Source: JBBDWR01 sp040902745
GTDB lineage: Bacteria > Actinomycetota > UBA4738 > HRBIN12
Reading direction: 5' to 3'
Assembly: GCA_040902745.1 (NCBI GenBank)
Contig: JBBDWR010000013.1
Span: forward strand, 186,001-250,000
DNA length: 64,000 nucleotides
The notes beneath the pieces are model-generated. The model made no database searches. It saw nothing but the letters and a program-made list of their open reading frames with translations, and had not been told where the DNA came from. A program made the translations under genes and the position numbers. Position 1 is the stretch's first letter. Each line of letters starts with the position of its first letter. Positions 50,464 through 59,344 of this stretch are shown one piece after another.

Positions 50464-51809
50464 GCGAGCGCTTCCTTCGCGGGCACGATGGGTTCCTCAC
50501 CCTGGTTCGCGGCCGGAGATCGCAGCTCGGCCGGCAGGCGTTGCTGGTCCCTGAGCACCCAGGCGACCACACACCAGACCAGCACCACGGTCCGAACGAG
50601 CACGGCGATCTGGAACCAGCCGATCGTGAAGCCGTCGACCCACCCACCGATCGCCGGATCGAGCTGTCCGAAGAACGCGAACCGGGTCACGAAGACCGCG
50701 ACGTCGGCGGCGGAGAACGCGATGAACGAGCGCAGGCCCGGCAACACGAGAGCGAACCACGGCAGCAGCCAGAGTCCGTACTGCGGCGAGTAGACCTTGT
50801 TCGTGAGCAGGAACACCACGAGAAGTGGGAACGCGAACGTCCATCGGGGGAAATCCGGTTGCCGCCGGATCTTGATCCGCCATACGAGGACGCAGATGCC
50901 AAGGAACAGTACGAACGAGATGATGTTGAGCGCCGTCGTGTTCGCCGGCGAACAGACGGTGCCTATGCCCGGGATCCGATCGCACGCGATGTACCAAAGG
51001 CTGTCCCAGTCCGCGATGCGACGCGAGTTGAAGCGGAAGAACTCCCACCATCCGCCGGTGGCCAGGAGCATGAACGGCAGGTTCACGGCGAGCCACGAGG
51101 CGGCCGCGGTCCATGCCAGCTTGGTTCCCCCGACGGGACGGCGGTCTTGGAACCGTCCCAGGACGAACGGCGGGATCAACAACGCCGGGTACATCTTGGC
51201 CGCCGCGCCCAGTCCGAGCAGCGCGCCCGACCACCCGTCGCGTCGCTCGATGTAGGCCAGGGTTCCGAGCGTGGCGAACGCGACCGCGAGCAGGTCCCAG
51301 TTGACGAACCCGTAGATCAACAACGTCGGCGCGAGCGCGAAGTACAGGGCGCGGCGGCCGACCATCAGATAGAGCGCGAGGGTCGTGGCCAGTGCGGCGA
51401 GCGCGAGGATGGCGACGTTCCAATGGAAGTACGCCGCATGGCTGCGAGACGAGGTGAAGCCGTCGAGCGGTGGCCCGGTGGAGGGCGAGAGCCACGCCGC
51501 CAGGCGCATCGTGTACATCGACAGCACGGGGTACTCGTCGCAGTTGCCTTGGGGACGCTCGACGCAGGGGTCCAGGTAGGGCAGGCGGTTGCCGGCCACG
51601 AGCTGTTCCGCGCCGAGCAGGGGAACGATGTCCGAGTAACACAGCCACCGGTACTGGCGGCCGTCGCTCCAGCCACCCTCGGCGCAGGGTTCCTTCATGG
51701 CCGCGCCCAGGGCGAGCGTTCCTCCCAGACACACCAGCACCAATCCGAGCCCGACCCCCCGTCGGAGCGCACGGGCGGGTGGCGTCGGATCGGATAGCTC
51801 GGGCCGCAT
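50460..51809 (-). CDS. GT87/DUF2029-like polyprenyl-phosphate glycosyltransferase
   Basis: 449 residues with about ten membrane helices. YSDIVPLLGAEQLVAGNRLPYLD resembles the first GT-C loop with its acidic residue, and AAKMYPALLIPPFVLGRF the conserved KxxP segment of the actinobacterial DUF2029 family. Likely makes cell envelope mannan or a related glycan. Operon with the PIG-V-like gene (4-bp overlap). Confidence 0.8.
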   Translation of the reverse strand: MRPELSDPTPPARALRRGVGLGLVLVCLGGTLALGAAMKEPCAEGGWSDGRQYRWLCYSDIVPLLGAEQLVAGNRLPYLDPCVERPQGNCDEYPVLSMYTMRLAAWLSPSTGPPLDGFTSSRSHAAYFHWNVAILALAALATTLALYLMVGRRALYFALAPTLLIYGFVNWDLLAVAFATLGTLAYIERRDGWSGALLGLGAAAKMYPALLIPPFVLGRFQDRRPVGGTKLAWTAAASWLAVNLPFMLLATGGWWEFFRFNSRRIADWDSLWYIACDRIPGIGTVCSPANTTALNIISFVLFLGICVLVWRIKIRRQPDFPRWTFAFPLLVVFLLTNKVYSPQYGLWLLPWFALVLPGLRSFIAFSAADVAVFVTRFAFFGQLDPAIGGWVDGFTIGWFQIAVLVRTVVLVWCVVAWVLRDQQRLPAELRSPAANQGEEPIVPAKEALA

Positions 51810-51900
51810 GACGGCCGATTATCCCCCTGCCTCGGCGCGGAGCCGGGTGGCCTGGCAGGGCTTTGGAGGATTCGAGCGAACACTCGTAGAGTTGGAGGTC

Positions 51901-52680
51901 ATGAGGTATCGGGTCGAACAGCTGGCGGCCGCATGTGATGTGTCCGTGGACACGGTGCGCTACTACCAGTCACTCGGGTTGCTCCAGGCCCCCGAGCGCG
52001 AGGGCAGGGTTGCCTGGTACTCGGCCGAACACGTGGAGCGCATCGAAGAAGTGCGACGCCTCCAGAGCAAGGGGCTGACCCTCGCCGCGATCAGCCGTGT
52101 CGTGCGCGGTGAGCTGGGACCGGCCGACGCCGACCTCGCGGCCGCGGTTGCCGCGGCCCGCGGAGAGGGCGCGAACGCGCCCGACGAGGGAGCGGAACTG
52201 CTGGACCTCGAGGGGTTCTCGGCCCGAAGCGGCGTCCCCGCGTCGTTGATCCAGGCGGTGGAGCGTGAGGGGATCCGGATCGGTCGGAAGGTGGGGACCG
52301 AGCGTCGCTACACCACCGCCGACATCGAGATGGTCCGCACCGCGCTGCGACTGCTCGAGTCCGGACTGCCGCTGGGCGATCTGTTGAGCCTAGCCCGCGA
52401 CGCGGACGAGGCGATGCGGGGTCTCGCCGAGCGAGCGGTCGAGCTGTTCGATCACAGCGTGCGCGAACCGATCCGCGACACGGCGTCCTCGGACGAGGCA
52501 GCAGCCGAGCAGCTGGTTGAAGCCTTCCGCACGTTGTTGCCGGCGGCGACCGAGCTCGTCGCCCGGCACTTCCGTCACGTGTTGCTCGAAACGGCCGAGG
52601 CGCACATCGAGCGAGTGGGGGACGCGGCGGAGGTCGATGCGACCCGCGTGGAGTCGCTGCGGCTGGAACAGGCGCCGTGA
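51901..52680 (+). CDS. MerR-family transcriptional regulator
   Basis: 259 residues from ATG 51901 with GGAGGT 3-8 nt upstream. MRYRVEQLAAACDVSVDTVR and YYQSLGLLQAPEREGRVAWY form the MerR winged helix. A second HTH-like part (FSARSGVPASLIQAVEREGI) follows at about 100-150, then a helical C-terminus. Its stop overlaps menG, so it may regulate menaquinone synthesis. Confidence 0.85.
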   Translation: MRYRVEQLAAACDVSVDTVRYYQSLGLLQAPEREGRVAWYSAEHVERIEEVRRLQSKGLTLAAISRVVRGELGPADADLAAAVAAARGEGANAPDEGAELLDLEGFSARSGVPASLIQAVEREGIRIGRKVGTERRYTTADIEMVRTALRLLESGLPLGDLLSLARDADEAMRGLAERAVELFDHSVREPIRDTASSDEAAAEQLVEAFRTLLPAATELVARHFRHVLLETAEAHIERVGDAAEVDATRVESLRLEQAP

Positions 52681-53378
52681 GCGAGCCGTTCGTCGACGGC
52701 CGTCTCCCGGAGGGGGAGGAGAAGGCGCGCCGCGTCCGTGGCATGTTCGACGCGATCGCGGATCGCTACGACCTGGTGAACCGGGTCATGACGTTCGGCA
52801 TGGACGTCGGATGGCGTCGCCGCGCGATCCGGGAACTCCGGCTTCCGGGCGGTGCGCTCGTCGTCGACCTCGCGTGCGGCACGGGAGACTTCTGCCGTGA
52901 GCTGGACCGGGCGGGTTACCGGGCGACCGGCTTTGATTTCTCTCTCGGCATGCTGACCGCGGCGAGGACACAGGCTCCGCTCGTCCAGGCCGACATCGTG
53001 CGACTCCCGTTGAGCGGTGCGGCGGTAGACGGCGCGACGTGCGGCTTCGCGCTGCGCAATGTCGTGTCCCTTGCCGAACTGTTCACCGAGGTCTCGCGCG
53101 TCGTGCGTCCCGGTGGCCGCGTCGCGCTGTTGGACGCGGGTACGCCGGACAACCCGGTACTGCGCGCGGGACACGGGGTGTACTTCAAGAAGGTGGTCCC
53201 GGCCGTCGGTGGGTTGCTCTCCGATCGGGATGCGTATCGCTACCTTCCCGAGTCGCTCGCCTACCTTCCCGAGTCGCCGGAGTTGCTCGCGATGCTGCGC
53301 TCGGCGGGATTCCCCGACGCGACACGTCAGCAGCTCGGAGGCGGTGCGGCGCAGCTGTTCATCGGCACGCGCGGATGA
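52677..53378 (+). CDS. menG: Demethylmenaquinone methyltransferase (UbiE/MenG)
   Basis: 233 residues from GTG 52677. VRGMFDAIADRYDLVNRVMT is the UbiE N-terminal signature; VVDLACGTGDFCREL is SAM motif I, ATCGFALRNVVSLAEL and RVVRPGGRVALLD the later motifs. Last step of menaquinone synthesis. Overlaps merR before it and menF after it. Confidence 0.92.
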   Translation: MSEPFVDGRLPEGEEKARRVRGMFDAIADRYDLVNRVMTFGMDVGWRRRAIRELRLPGGALVVDLACGTGDFCRELDRAGYRATGFDFSLGMLTAARTQAPLVQADIVRLPLSGAAVDGATCGFALRNVVSLAELFTEVSRVVRPGGRVALLDAGTPDNPVLRAGHGVYFKKVVPAVGGLLSDRDAYRYLPESLAYLPESPELLAMLRSAGFPDATRQQLGGGAAQLFIGTRG

Positions 53379-54616
53379 GCGTGGCGACCACGTTGCGTGC
53401 TCGTGAGCTCGGTCCGGCATTCGATCTGGTCGCCGAATATCGGCCCCCTCGCGGGTTCTTCCTGGAGCGCTCGGGGGTGGGTGTCTGCGCATGGGGTGCG
53501 CTCGGACCTCCGCTGGTGACCTACGGAGCGGGCAGGATCGAGCGACTCGCCGAACTCGTCAACGAGCGACTCTCCTCGATCAGGGTCGAAGCCGGCGAAC
53601 ATGTGCCGCTGGGGGTAGGCGCGATCACCTTCGACGACGCTGGGCCGGCGACCCTGGTCGTTCCGTCCCACGTCGTGCGACGAGAAGCCGGGGGTGCAAC
53701 CTGGCGACTCGATGCGGAGCACGAGACGTCCGGCGACGAAGCCGGGCGATGGACGGGGAAGGCGATCCCACACGAGCCTTTCACCGGCATGCAGGTGGAT
53801 GCCGTGCCGGAACCAGCCGCCTACGAACGCGCCGTGGCTGCGGCCAGCGAGCGGATCCGCTCCTCGGAGCTCGAGAAGGTCGTGCTCGCCCGAACGCTCG
53901 AGATCGACTCGGGACGTGAGCTCGATCCGAAGCAGCTGTTGTGGCGAGCCCGGTCCGTAGATCCCGACTGCTACGCGTTCGCGGTTCCCGGCTCGGATGC
54001 GAGCGTGTTCGTCGGCGCGTCGCCGGAGCTGCTCGCGCAGACACGCGGTGGCGAGGTTCGTGTGAACCCACTCGCCGGCTCCGCACCACGAGCGGGAGAT
54101 CCCGACGAGGATCGCGCGAACGCCGAACGTCTGCGGGCGTCGGACAAAGAGCGAGAGGAGCACGCGATCGCCGTGCGCGACGTCGCGTCACGGTTGGTCC
54201 CGCTGTGCGACGAACTGCATGTACCGGCGGAACCCGAGCTGCTGAGCACAGCGAACGTATGGCACCTGTCCACACCGATCATGGGCCGGCTGCGCGAGGG
54301 CGTCGCCGGGGTGCTGTCGGTCGTCGCTGCGCTGCATCCGACACCCGCGGTCGGGGGATCGCCGCTTCAGGTTGCCCTCGACACGATCGCCGACCTCGAG
54401 TCCTTCGAGCGTGCGATCTACACGGGAGGCGTCGGATGGGTGGACGCGAACGGCGACGGTGAGTGGGCGATCGCCCTGCGGTGCGCGGAGCTGCGAGGAT
54501 CGACGGCCAGACTGTTCGCCGGCGCGGGGGTTGTGGCGGGATCCGAGCCCGCCCGCGAGCTGGACGAGACCGAGCGCAAGTTCCGCGCCCTGCTCGACTC
54601 GCTCCGTTGGGGCTGA
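53375..54616 (+). CDS. menF: Isochorismate synthase
   Basis: 413 residues from ATG 53375 (ATGA overlap with menG). Chorismate-binding domain: KVVLARTLEIDSGRELDPKQ, FVGASPELLAQTRGGEVRVNPLAG, HPTPAVGGSP, and ERAIYTGGVGWVDANGDGEW as in MenF/EntC/DhbC. Converts chorismate to isochorismate at the head of the pathway. Confidence 0.9.
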   Translation: MSVATTLRARELGPAFDLVAEYRPPRGFFLERSGVGVCAWGALGPPLVTYGAGRIERLAELVNERLSSIRVEAGEHVPLGVGAITFDDAGPATLVVPSHVVRREAGGATWRLDAEHETSGDEAGRWTGKAIPHEPFTGMQVDAVPEPAAYERAVAAASERIRSSELEKVVLARTLEIDSGRELDPKQLLWRARSVDPDCYAFAVPGSDASVFVGASPELLAQTRGGEVRVNPLAGSAPRAGDPDEDRANAERLRASDKEREEHAIAVRDVASRLVPLCDELHVPAEPELLSTANVWHLSTPIMGRLREGVAGVLSVVAALHPTPAVGGSPLQVALDTIADLESFERAIYTGGVGWVDANGDGEWAIALRCAELRGSTARLFAGAGVVAGSEPARELDETERKFRALLDSLRWG

Positions 54617-54639
54617 TCGCACGAGGACCGCTGCGGCGG

Positions 54640-56364
54640 CTAGAAGCCTGGTAGTCGTTGCTCGACCATTGCCGATACCTCGGCGCGCAGCCCTGCAGCC
54701 GTCGAGCGGTCGACCACAGCTTCCACAACGCTGACTCCGGTTGTGTCCGACCGCTCGAGGGCGGGGTCCAACCCCTCGGCGGCTTCTACGCGTTCGTGGT
54801 GCACACCCACGGCGGCGCAGATGGCCCCGAGATCCAGGCCGTGAGGAGTCGCGAAGAGACGTTCGAACTCTGGGAGCGCGGCCTGCTCGAGCAGCGAGAA
54901 GATCGCACCTCCGTCGTTGTTCGGTACCACGAAGGTCGCGTTCAGGTCGTCTCGGCGTCCGCTCCAGGCGAGCGTCCCGAGGTCGTAAAGGAACGAAAGG
55001 TCGCCGCACAGGGCAAACACCGATCGACCCTCCTCTGCGGCGGCGACGCCCAGCACCGTGGCGATGAAGCCGTCGATCCCGCTCGCGCCGCGGTTCGCCA
55101 GGACGCGCACGTCGTCGCGAGGCGCGGCGTATGTGGCGAGATCTCGGATCGGCATGCTCGACGCTGCGACCAGGGTTCCGCCGTCGATCGCTGCGGCCGT
55201 GTCGCGTGCGATCCGGCCCTCGAAGGGTTCGTTCCAGGAGTCGAGGAGCTCGTCGACGGCGCTGCGGCACAGAGCATCTGCCGTGCGCCACGTGGTCAGC
55301 CACTCGGAAGGCGTTCGGGTCGCGTCGATCCGGGCAAGCAATGCATCGATGTCGCCCACTCGCGAGGAGGGGTTCGCGCCGGGGGCGGGATCGAGATGGC
55401 CGCAGGGAACGATGACGGAGTGTTCCGCCGCAGCGGTGAGTGCCCGCGCCCCGCGCGCCAAGGGGGTGGCTCCGATCTGGACGACGACGTCCGGTGCGTG
55501 CGCGTCGATCCAGGCCGCGTCCGCGAGCAGCAGCGACCCGGCGGACATCGCGATCGCTTCGCTCCACCCGGCTGATGTCGGCTCTGCGACGACCGGCCAC
55601 CCGAGGCGTTCGGCCAAGGCGCGTTCCTGCGCCGCGGACCCCATCGGCCCGCGTCCGCCGAGCAGGACCACACCGCGGCGGGCTCCCTGGATGATCGTGA
55701 CTGCGTGCTCGGCTCCGCCGGAAGCGGTCGGGCCGCCGGGCGACGAGCCAGCCTCGACGCGCGAGTTCCCTGGATCAGCGACCGAGATGTCGAGACCTGC
55801 CGGTGTGAGGTTCTCTCGGAAGCCGAGATTCACATGTGCCGGTCCGGGCGGGTCACCGAAGCAGGCGCGCGACACCGCCGCTCCCGCGTCCCGGAAGGCC
55901 GTTCCCACATGCCGGTCCGGCAGCGGCAGCTCGACGTAGATGCGTACGTAGTCGCCGTAGAGATGGTCCTGGTCGATCGTCTGGTTCGCGCCCGTTCCGC
56001 GCAGCGCGGCGGGACGATCGGCCGTCAACAGAACGAGCGGGGTCCGCGACTGCGACGCCTCGACCACTACCGGGAAGAACTCCGCCGCGGCCGTGCCGCT
56101 CGTGCACGCGACCGCCACGAGATCGCCGGTTGCCTTGGCGATGCCGAGGGCGAAGAACGCCGAGGATCGCTCGTCGAGGTGCACGTGCAGGGTCACCTCA
56201 GGCTGGCGAGCGAGCGCCAGCGCGATCGGCGTGGAGCGCGATCCGGGGGAGACACAGGCGTGGCGCATCCCTGCGCGAACGAGCTCGTCGACCAGCGCCA
56301 CGGTGCACGCCAGGGCCACATCGCCCTCGTCCGGTCCTCCGATCAGATCGACGGCATCGGCCAT
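54640..56364 (-). CDS. menD: SEPHCHC synthase MenD
   Basis: 574 residues from ATG 56364. ThDP-enzyme layout: GMRHACVSPGSRSTPIALAL, TSGTAAAEFFPVVVEASQ, LTADRPAALRGTGANQTIDQ; then NRGASGIDGF, and ALCGDLSFLYDLGTLAW with FVVPNNDGGAIFSLL as the ThDP/Mg site. Condenses isochorismate with 2-oxoglutarate. Follows menA by 1 nt on the minus strand. Confidence 0.92.
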   Translation of the reverse strand: MADAVDLIGGPDEGDVALACTVALVDELVRAGMRHACVSPGSRSTPIALALARQPEVTLHVHLDERSSAFFALGIAKATGDLVAVACTSGTAAAEFFPVVVEASQSRTPLVLLTADRPAALRGTGANQTIDQDHLYGDYVRIYVELPLPDRHVGTAFRDAGAAVSRACFGDPPGPAHVNLGFRENLTPAGLDISVADPGNSRVEAGSSPGGPTASGGAEHAVTIIQGARRGVVLLGGRGPMGSAAQERALAERLGWPVVAEPTSAGWSEAIAMSAGSLLLADAAWIDAHAPDVVVQIGATPLARGARALTAAAEHSVIVPCGHLDPAPGANPSSRVGDIDALLARIDATRTPSEWLTTWRTADALCRSAVDELLDSWNEPFEGRIARDTAAAIDGGTLVAASSMPIRDLATYAAPRDDVRVLANRGASGIDGFIATVLGVAAAEEGRSVFALCGDLSFLYDLGTLAWSGRRDDLNATFVVPNNDGGAIFSLLEQAALPEFERLFATPHGLDLGAICAAVGVHHERVEAAEGLDPALERSDTTGVSVVEAVVDRSTAAGLRAEVSAMVEQRLPGF

Positions 56365-56365
56365 G

Positions 56366-57289
56366 TCACACGGTGTGCTGGAGGGCGAGCCCCAGCGCCA
56401 ACGAGAGGCCGAACGCGGCATGCAGGGTTGCGGTTCCGGTCAGCACGCCGATCAGGTCGCGACCCCCGGCAGAACCCACGTGCTCCATCGGCCGCAACGC
56501 CAGCGGCCACGAGAGCAGGGCCAGAAGCGCCCAGCTCGTCAGGCCTCTGGCTGGATCGACCAGGTGCACGAGGACTCCGAGCACGATGGCGGCGTAGGCC
56601 GCGACGACGACTGCACGGTAGAGGCGACGCGTCGCGCGATCCCCGATGCGCACCGCGAGGGTTCGCTTGCCCGTCGCGCCGTCCGTGGGGATGTCGCGCA
56701 AGTTGTTCGCCACGAGGATCGCGACCGCGAGGAACCCGATCGCGGCACCGCTCCACCAGGCCGCGGCGGGAACCGTCTCCGACAGCACATACGCGGTCCC
56801 GCACACGGCCATCAGGCCGAAGAAGCAGAACACCATGACCTCGCCCAATCCGAGTCCGGCGTACGGCCTTGGGCCGCCCGAGTACAGGAGGGCGGCGACG
56901 AGCGCGAGCGCTCCGACGCCGAGGATCAACAGCGGCTCGGTGACGAGTGCGAGTGCGAGCCCGGCGACCGCGGCAACGCCCAGGGCGAGTAGCGCCGCGA
57001 CCAGCACCGCCCGTGGGCTGGCCGCGCCGCTCGCCGTGAGGCGAGCAGGTCCCATGCGCTCGGACGTATCGACGCCGCGCACGCCGTCGAAGTAGTCGTT
57101 CGCAAGGTTCACGCCCACCTGCAGCCCGAAAGCGACCAGCAGCGCAGCCACGAACCGCCACCACGCACCGCCACCCACCGCGGCGGCGCCGACCAACACA
57201 GGAACGAACCCGGCGCCCAAGGTGCGTGGCCGCGCACCGACGATCCAAACGCCGAGGCTGCCCTTCGACGCCGGCGCCGACCGGCTCAC
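56366..57289 (-). CDS. menA: 1,4-dihydroxy-2-naphthoate polyprenyltransferase MenA
   Basis: 307 residues from GTG 57289, overlapping the menB stop. Eight or nine membrane helices; NLANDYFDGVRGVDTSERMG is the prenyl-diphosphate Asp motif and NNLRDIPTDGATGKRTLAVR the second. Attaches the isoprenoid tail to DHNA in the membrane. Confidence 0.92.
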   Translation of the reverse strand: MSRSAPASKGSLGVWIVGARPRTLGAGFVPVLVGAAAVGGGAWWRFVAALLVAFGLQVGVNLANDYFDGVRGVDTSERMGPARLTASGAASPRAVLVAALLALGVAAVAGLALALVTEPLLILGVGALALVAALLYSGGPRPYAGLGLGEVMVFCFFGLMAVCGTAYVLSETVPAAAWWSGAAIGFLAVAILVANNLRDIPTDGATGKRTLAVRIGDRATRRLYRAVVVAAYAAIVLGVLVHLVDPARGLTSWALLALLSWPLALRPMEHVGSAGGRDLIGVLTGTATLHAAFGLSLALGLALQHTV

Positions 57290-58098
57290 GGGCGCTTGGG
57301 GAAGCGGGAGAAGTCGGGGTCGCGCTTCTGTTTGAAGGCGTCCCGCCCCTCCTGTGCCTCCTCGGTCATGTAGTAGAGAAGCGTTGCGTCGCCGGCGAGC
57401 TGTTGTACGCCTGCCAGACCGTCGGTTCCTGCGTTCGTGCCGGCCTTGAGCAATCGCAGCGACAGCGGACTCATCGTGAGCAGCTGTCGCGCCCACTCCA
57501 CCGTGGTCTGCTCCAGGGCGTCGAGGCCGACGACCGCGTTGACCAGTCCCCATCGCAGTGCCGTCTCCGCGTCGTACTGGCGGCACAGGAACCAGATCTC
57601 CTTGGCGCGCTTCTCGCCGACCTGGCGGGCGAGCAGGTTGATCCCGTACCCGGCGTCGAAGGAGCCGACCCGGGGACCGGTCTGGCCGAACCGGGCGTTG
57701 TCCGCGGCGATCGTCAGATCGCAGCACACGTGAAGCACGTGCCCGCCGCCGATCGCGTAGCCGGCCACCATCGCGATCACCGGCTTGGGCATCCGGCGGA
57801 TCTGGATCTGCAGGTCCAGCACGTTCAGTCGCCCGACGCCCTGTTCGTCGACGTAGCCGTCGTCGCCTCGGATCTTCTGGTCTCCGCCGGCACAGAATGC
57901 TTCCGGTCCCTCGCCGGTCAAGATCACGACCCCGACCTCGGGATCGTCGCGCGCGACGTCGAACGCGCGGATCAACTCGGAGACCGTCAGGGGGCGGAAC
58001 GCGTTGCGGACCTCCGGCCTGTTGATCGTGATCTTGGCGATGCCTTCTGAGGTCTCGTACCGAACGTCGGTGTACTCGCCGTCGGGGTGCCAATCCAT
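57286..58098 (-). CDS. menB: 1,4-dihydroxy-2-naphthoyl-CoA synthase MenB
   Basis: 270 residues from ATG 58098. Crotonase fold: ITINRPEVRNAFRPLTVSEL, CAGGDQKIRGDDGY, VAGYAIGGGHVLHVCCDLTI (oxyanion hole), GPRVGSFDAGYG and the C-terminal FSRFPKRP typical of MenB. First gene of the leftward menB-menA-menD operon. Confidence 0.93.
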   Translation of the reverse strand: MDWHPDGEYTDVRYETSEGIAKITINRPEVRNAFRPLTVSELIRAFDVARDDPEVGVVILTGEGPEAFCAGGDQKIRGDDGYVDEQGVGRLNVLDLQIQIRRMPKPVIAMVAGYAIGGGHVLHVCCDLTIAADNARFGQTGPRVGSFDAGYGINLLARQVGEKRAKEIWFLCRQYDAETALRWGLVNAVVGLDALEQTTVEWARQLLTMSPLSLRLLKAGTNAGTDGLAGVQQLAGDATLLYYMTEEAQEGRDAFKQKRDPDFSRFPKRP

Positions 58099-58137
58099 GT
58101 GACCATCTACTCCTAGAGCGGGGGCTCGTACGGTTGG

Positions 58138-58143
58138 TACCCT
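58138..58143 (+). promoter_or_regulatory. -10 box of menE
   Basis: TACCCT ends 8 nt before ATG 58152, in the 53-bp region shared with divergent menB; no RBS for menE. Confidence 0.35.
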
Positions 58144-58151
58144 ATCGCACG

Positions 58152-59339
58152 ATGTGGAGCTCGGACATCCCCGTGCTGCGCCCCGGCGATGTCGTTGCCG
58201 CCCGGATGGAGCCCGGCCCCGAGTGGAGGGGACTCGTCGAACTCGTGTGGGGTGCGGGCGCCGCGCTGTTCCCGATCGACCACCGGCTCCCCTCGGCCGA
58301 GGTCGATCCGCTCCTGGCGGCGGTTCGTCCGGCCGTGCTCGTCGACCCACGAGGAGGACGCCGGCTGGACGGTGCCGTGCCCGCTCCGGAAGGCGACGCG
58401 GTGCTGGTGGCCACGTCGGGGACCGCGGGTGCTCCCAAGATCGTGCGGCTCTCGCGCTCCTCGGTCGACGCGGCGGTCGCAGCGTCCGCGCTGGCCCTCG
58501 AAGCCGATCCCCATGACGGGTGGTTGTGTTGCCTCCCCCTCGGACACATCGGTGGGCTGCTGGTGCTGCTGCGATCGGTGCTGCTCGGGGCCCCCGTTGC
58601 GATCCACGCCCGATTCGACCCCGAGGCTGTCGCGGCTGTAGCTGGCGTTCGCTTCGTTTCACTCGTCCCGAGGATGCTTGCTCGTCTGCTTGACCGGGGC
58701 GTCGATGTGGCGCGGTTCCGAACGATCCTTGTCGGCGGAGGAGCGCTGCCGGTGGAGCTACGCGATCGGGCGCGCGGAGCGGGCGCCACCGTGGTCGAGA
58801 CCTACGGCTTGACCGAGAGCTGCGGGGGGATCGTCTACGGTGGCGTTCCGTTGCCGGGCGTCGGTGTGCGGATCGGTCCGCAAGGAGGGATCCAGCTCTC
58901 CGGCGCGATGTTGATGCGGGGCTACCGGTTCGACGAGGCCGCCACGGCGGCGGTGTTCACGCCGGACGGCTGGTTGAAGACGCGCGACGCGGGCGATCTC
59001 GGACCCGACGGACGTCTCCGCGTGCTCGGTCGCATGGACGAGGTGATCGTCACCGGCGGCGAGAAGGTGTGGCCCGCCGAGATCGAAATGGCGTTGCGGG
59101 CGCACCCGAAGGTGGCCCAGGTCGCGGTCGCCGGACGACCGGACGAAGACTGGGGCGCACGCGTCGTCGCATGGGTCGTGCCGGCGGATCCCCTCGACCC
59201 CCCCACCCTTGGTGAGCTCCGCGAGCACGTGGGCGGATCCCTGCCTCGCTATCGTGCTCCTCGCGAGCTCGAGGTCGTCGACCAACTTCCCCGGACCGCG
59301 CTCGGCAAGCTGCGGCGCAGTCGCCTGGAGCCGGACTGA
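58152..59339 (+). CDS. menE: o-Succinylbenzoate-CoA ligase MenE
   Basis: 395 residues, shorter than most acyl-CoA synthetases, as in actinobacterial MenE. AMP-binding motifs: LVATSGTAGAPKIVRLSRSS, CCLPLGHIGGLLVLLRS, VETYGLTESCGGIVYG, TRDAGDLGPDGRLRVLGRMD and the C-terminal Lys in PRTALGKLRRSRL. Divergent from menB. Confidence 0.9.
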   Translation: MWSSDIPVLRPGDVVAARMEPGPEWRGLVELVWGAGAALFPIDHRLPSAEVDPLLAAVRPAVLVDPRGGRRLDGAVPAPEGDAVLVATSGTAGAPKIVRLSRSSVDAAVAASALALEADPHDGWLCCLPLGHIGGLLVLLRSVLLGAPVAIHARFDPEAVAAVAGVRFVSLVPRMLARLLDRGVDVARFRTILVGGGALPVELRDRARGAGATVVETYGLTESCGGIVYGGVPLPGVGVRIGPQGGIQLSGAMLMRGYRFDEAATAAVFTPDGWLKTRDAGDLGPDGRLRVLGRMDEVIVTGGEKVWPAEIEMALRAHPKVAQVAVAGRPDEDWGARVVAWVVPADPLDPPTLGELREHVGGSLPRYRAPRELEVVDQLPRTALGKLRRSRLEPD

Positions 59340-59344
59340 TCGGA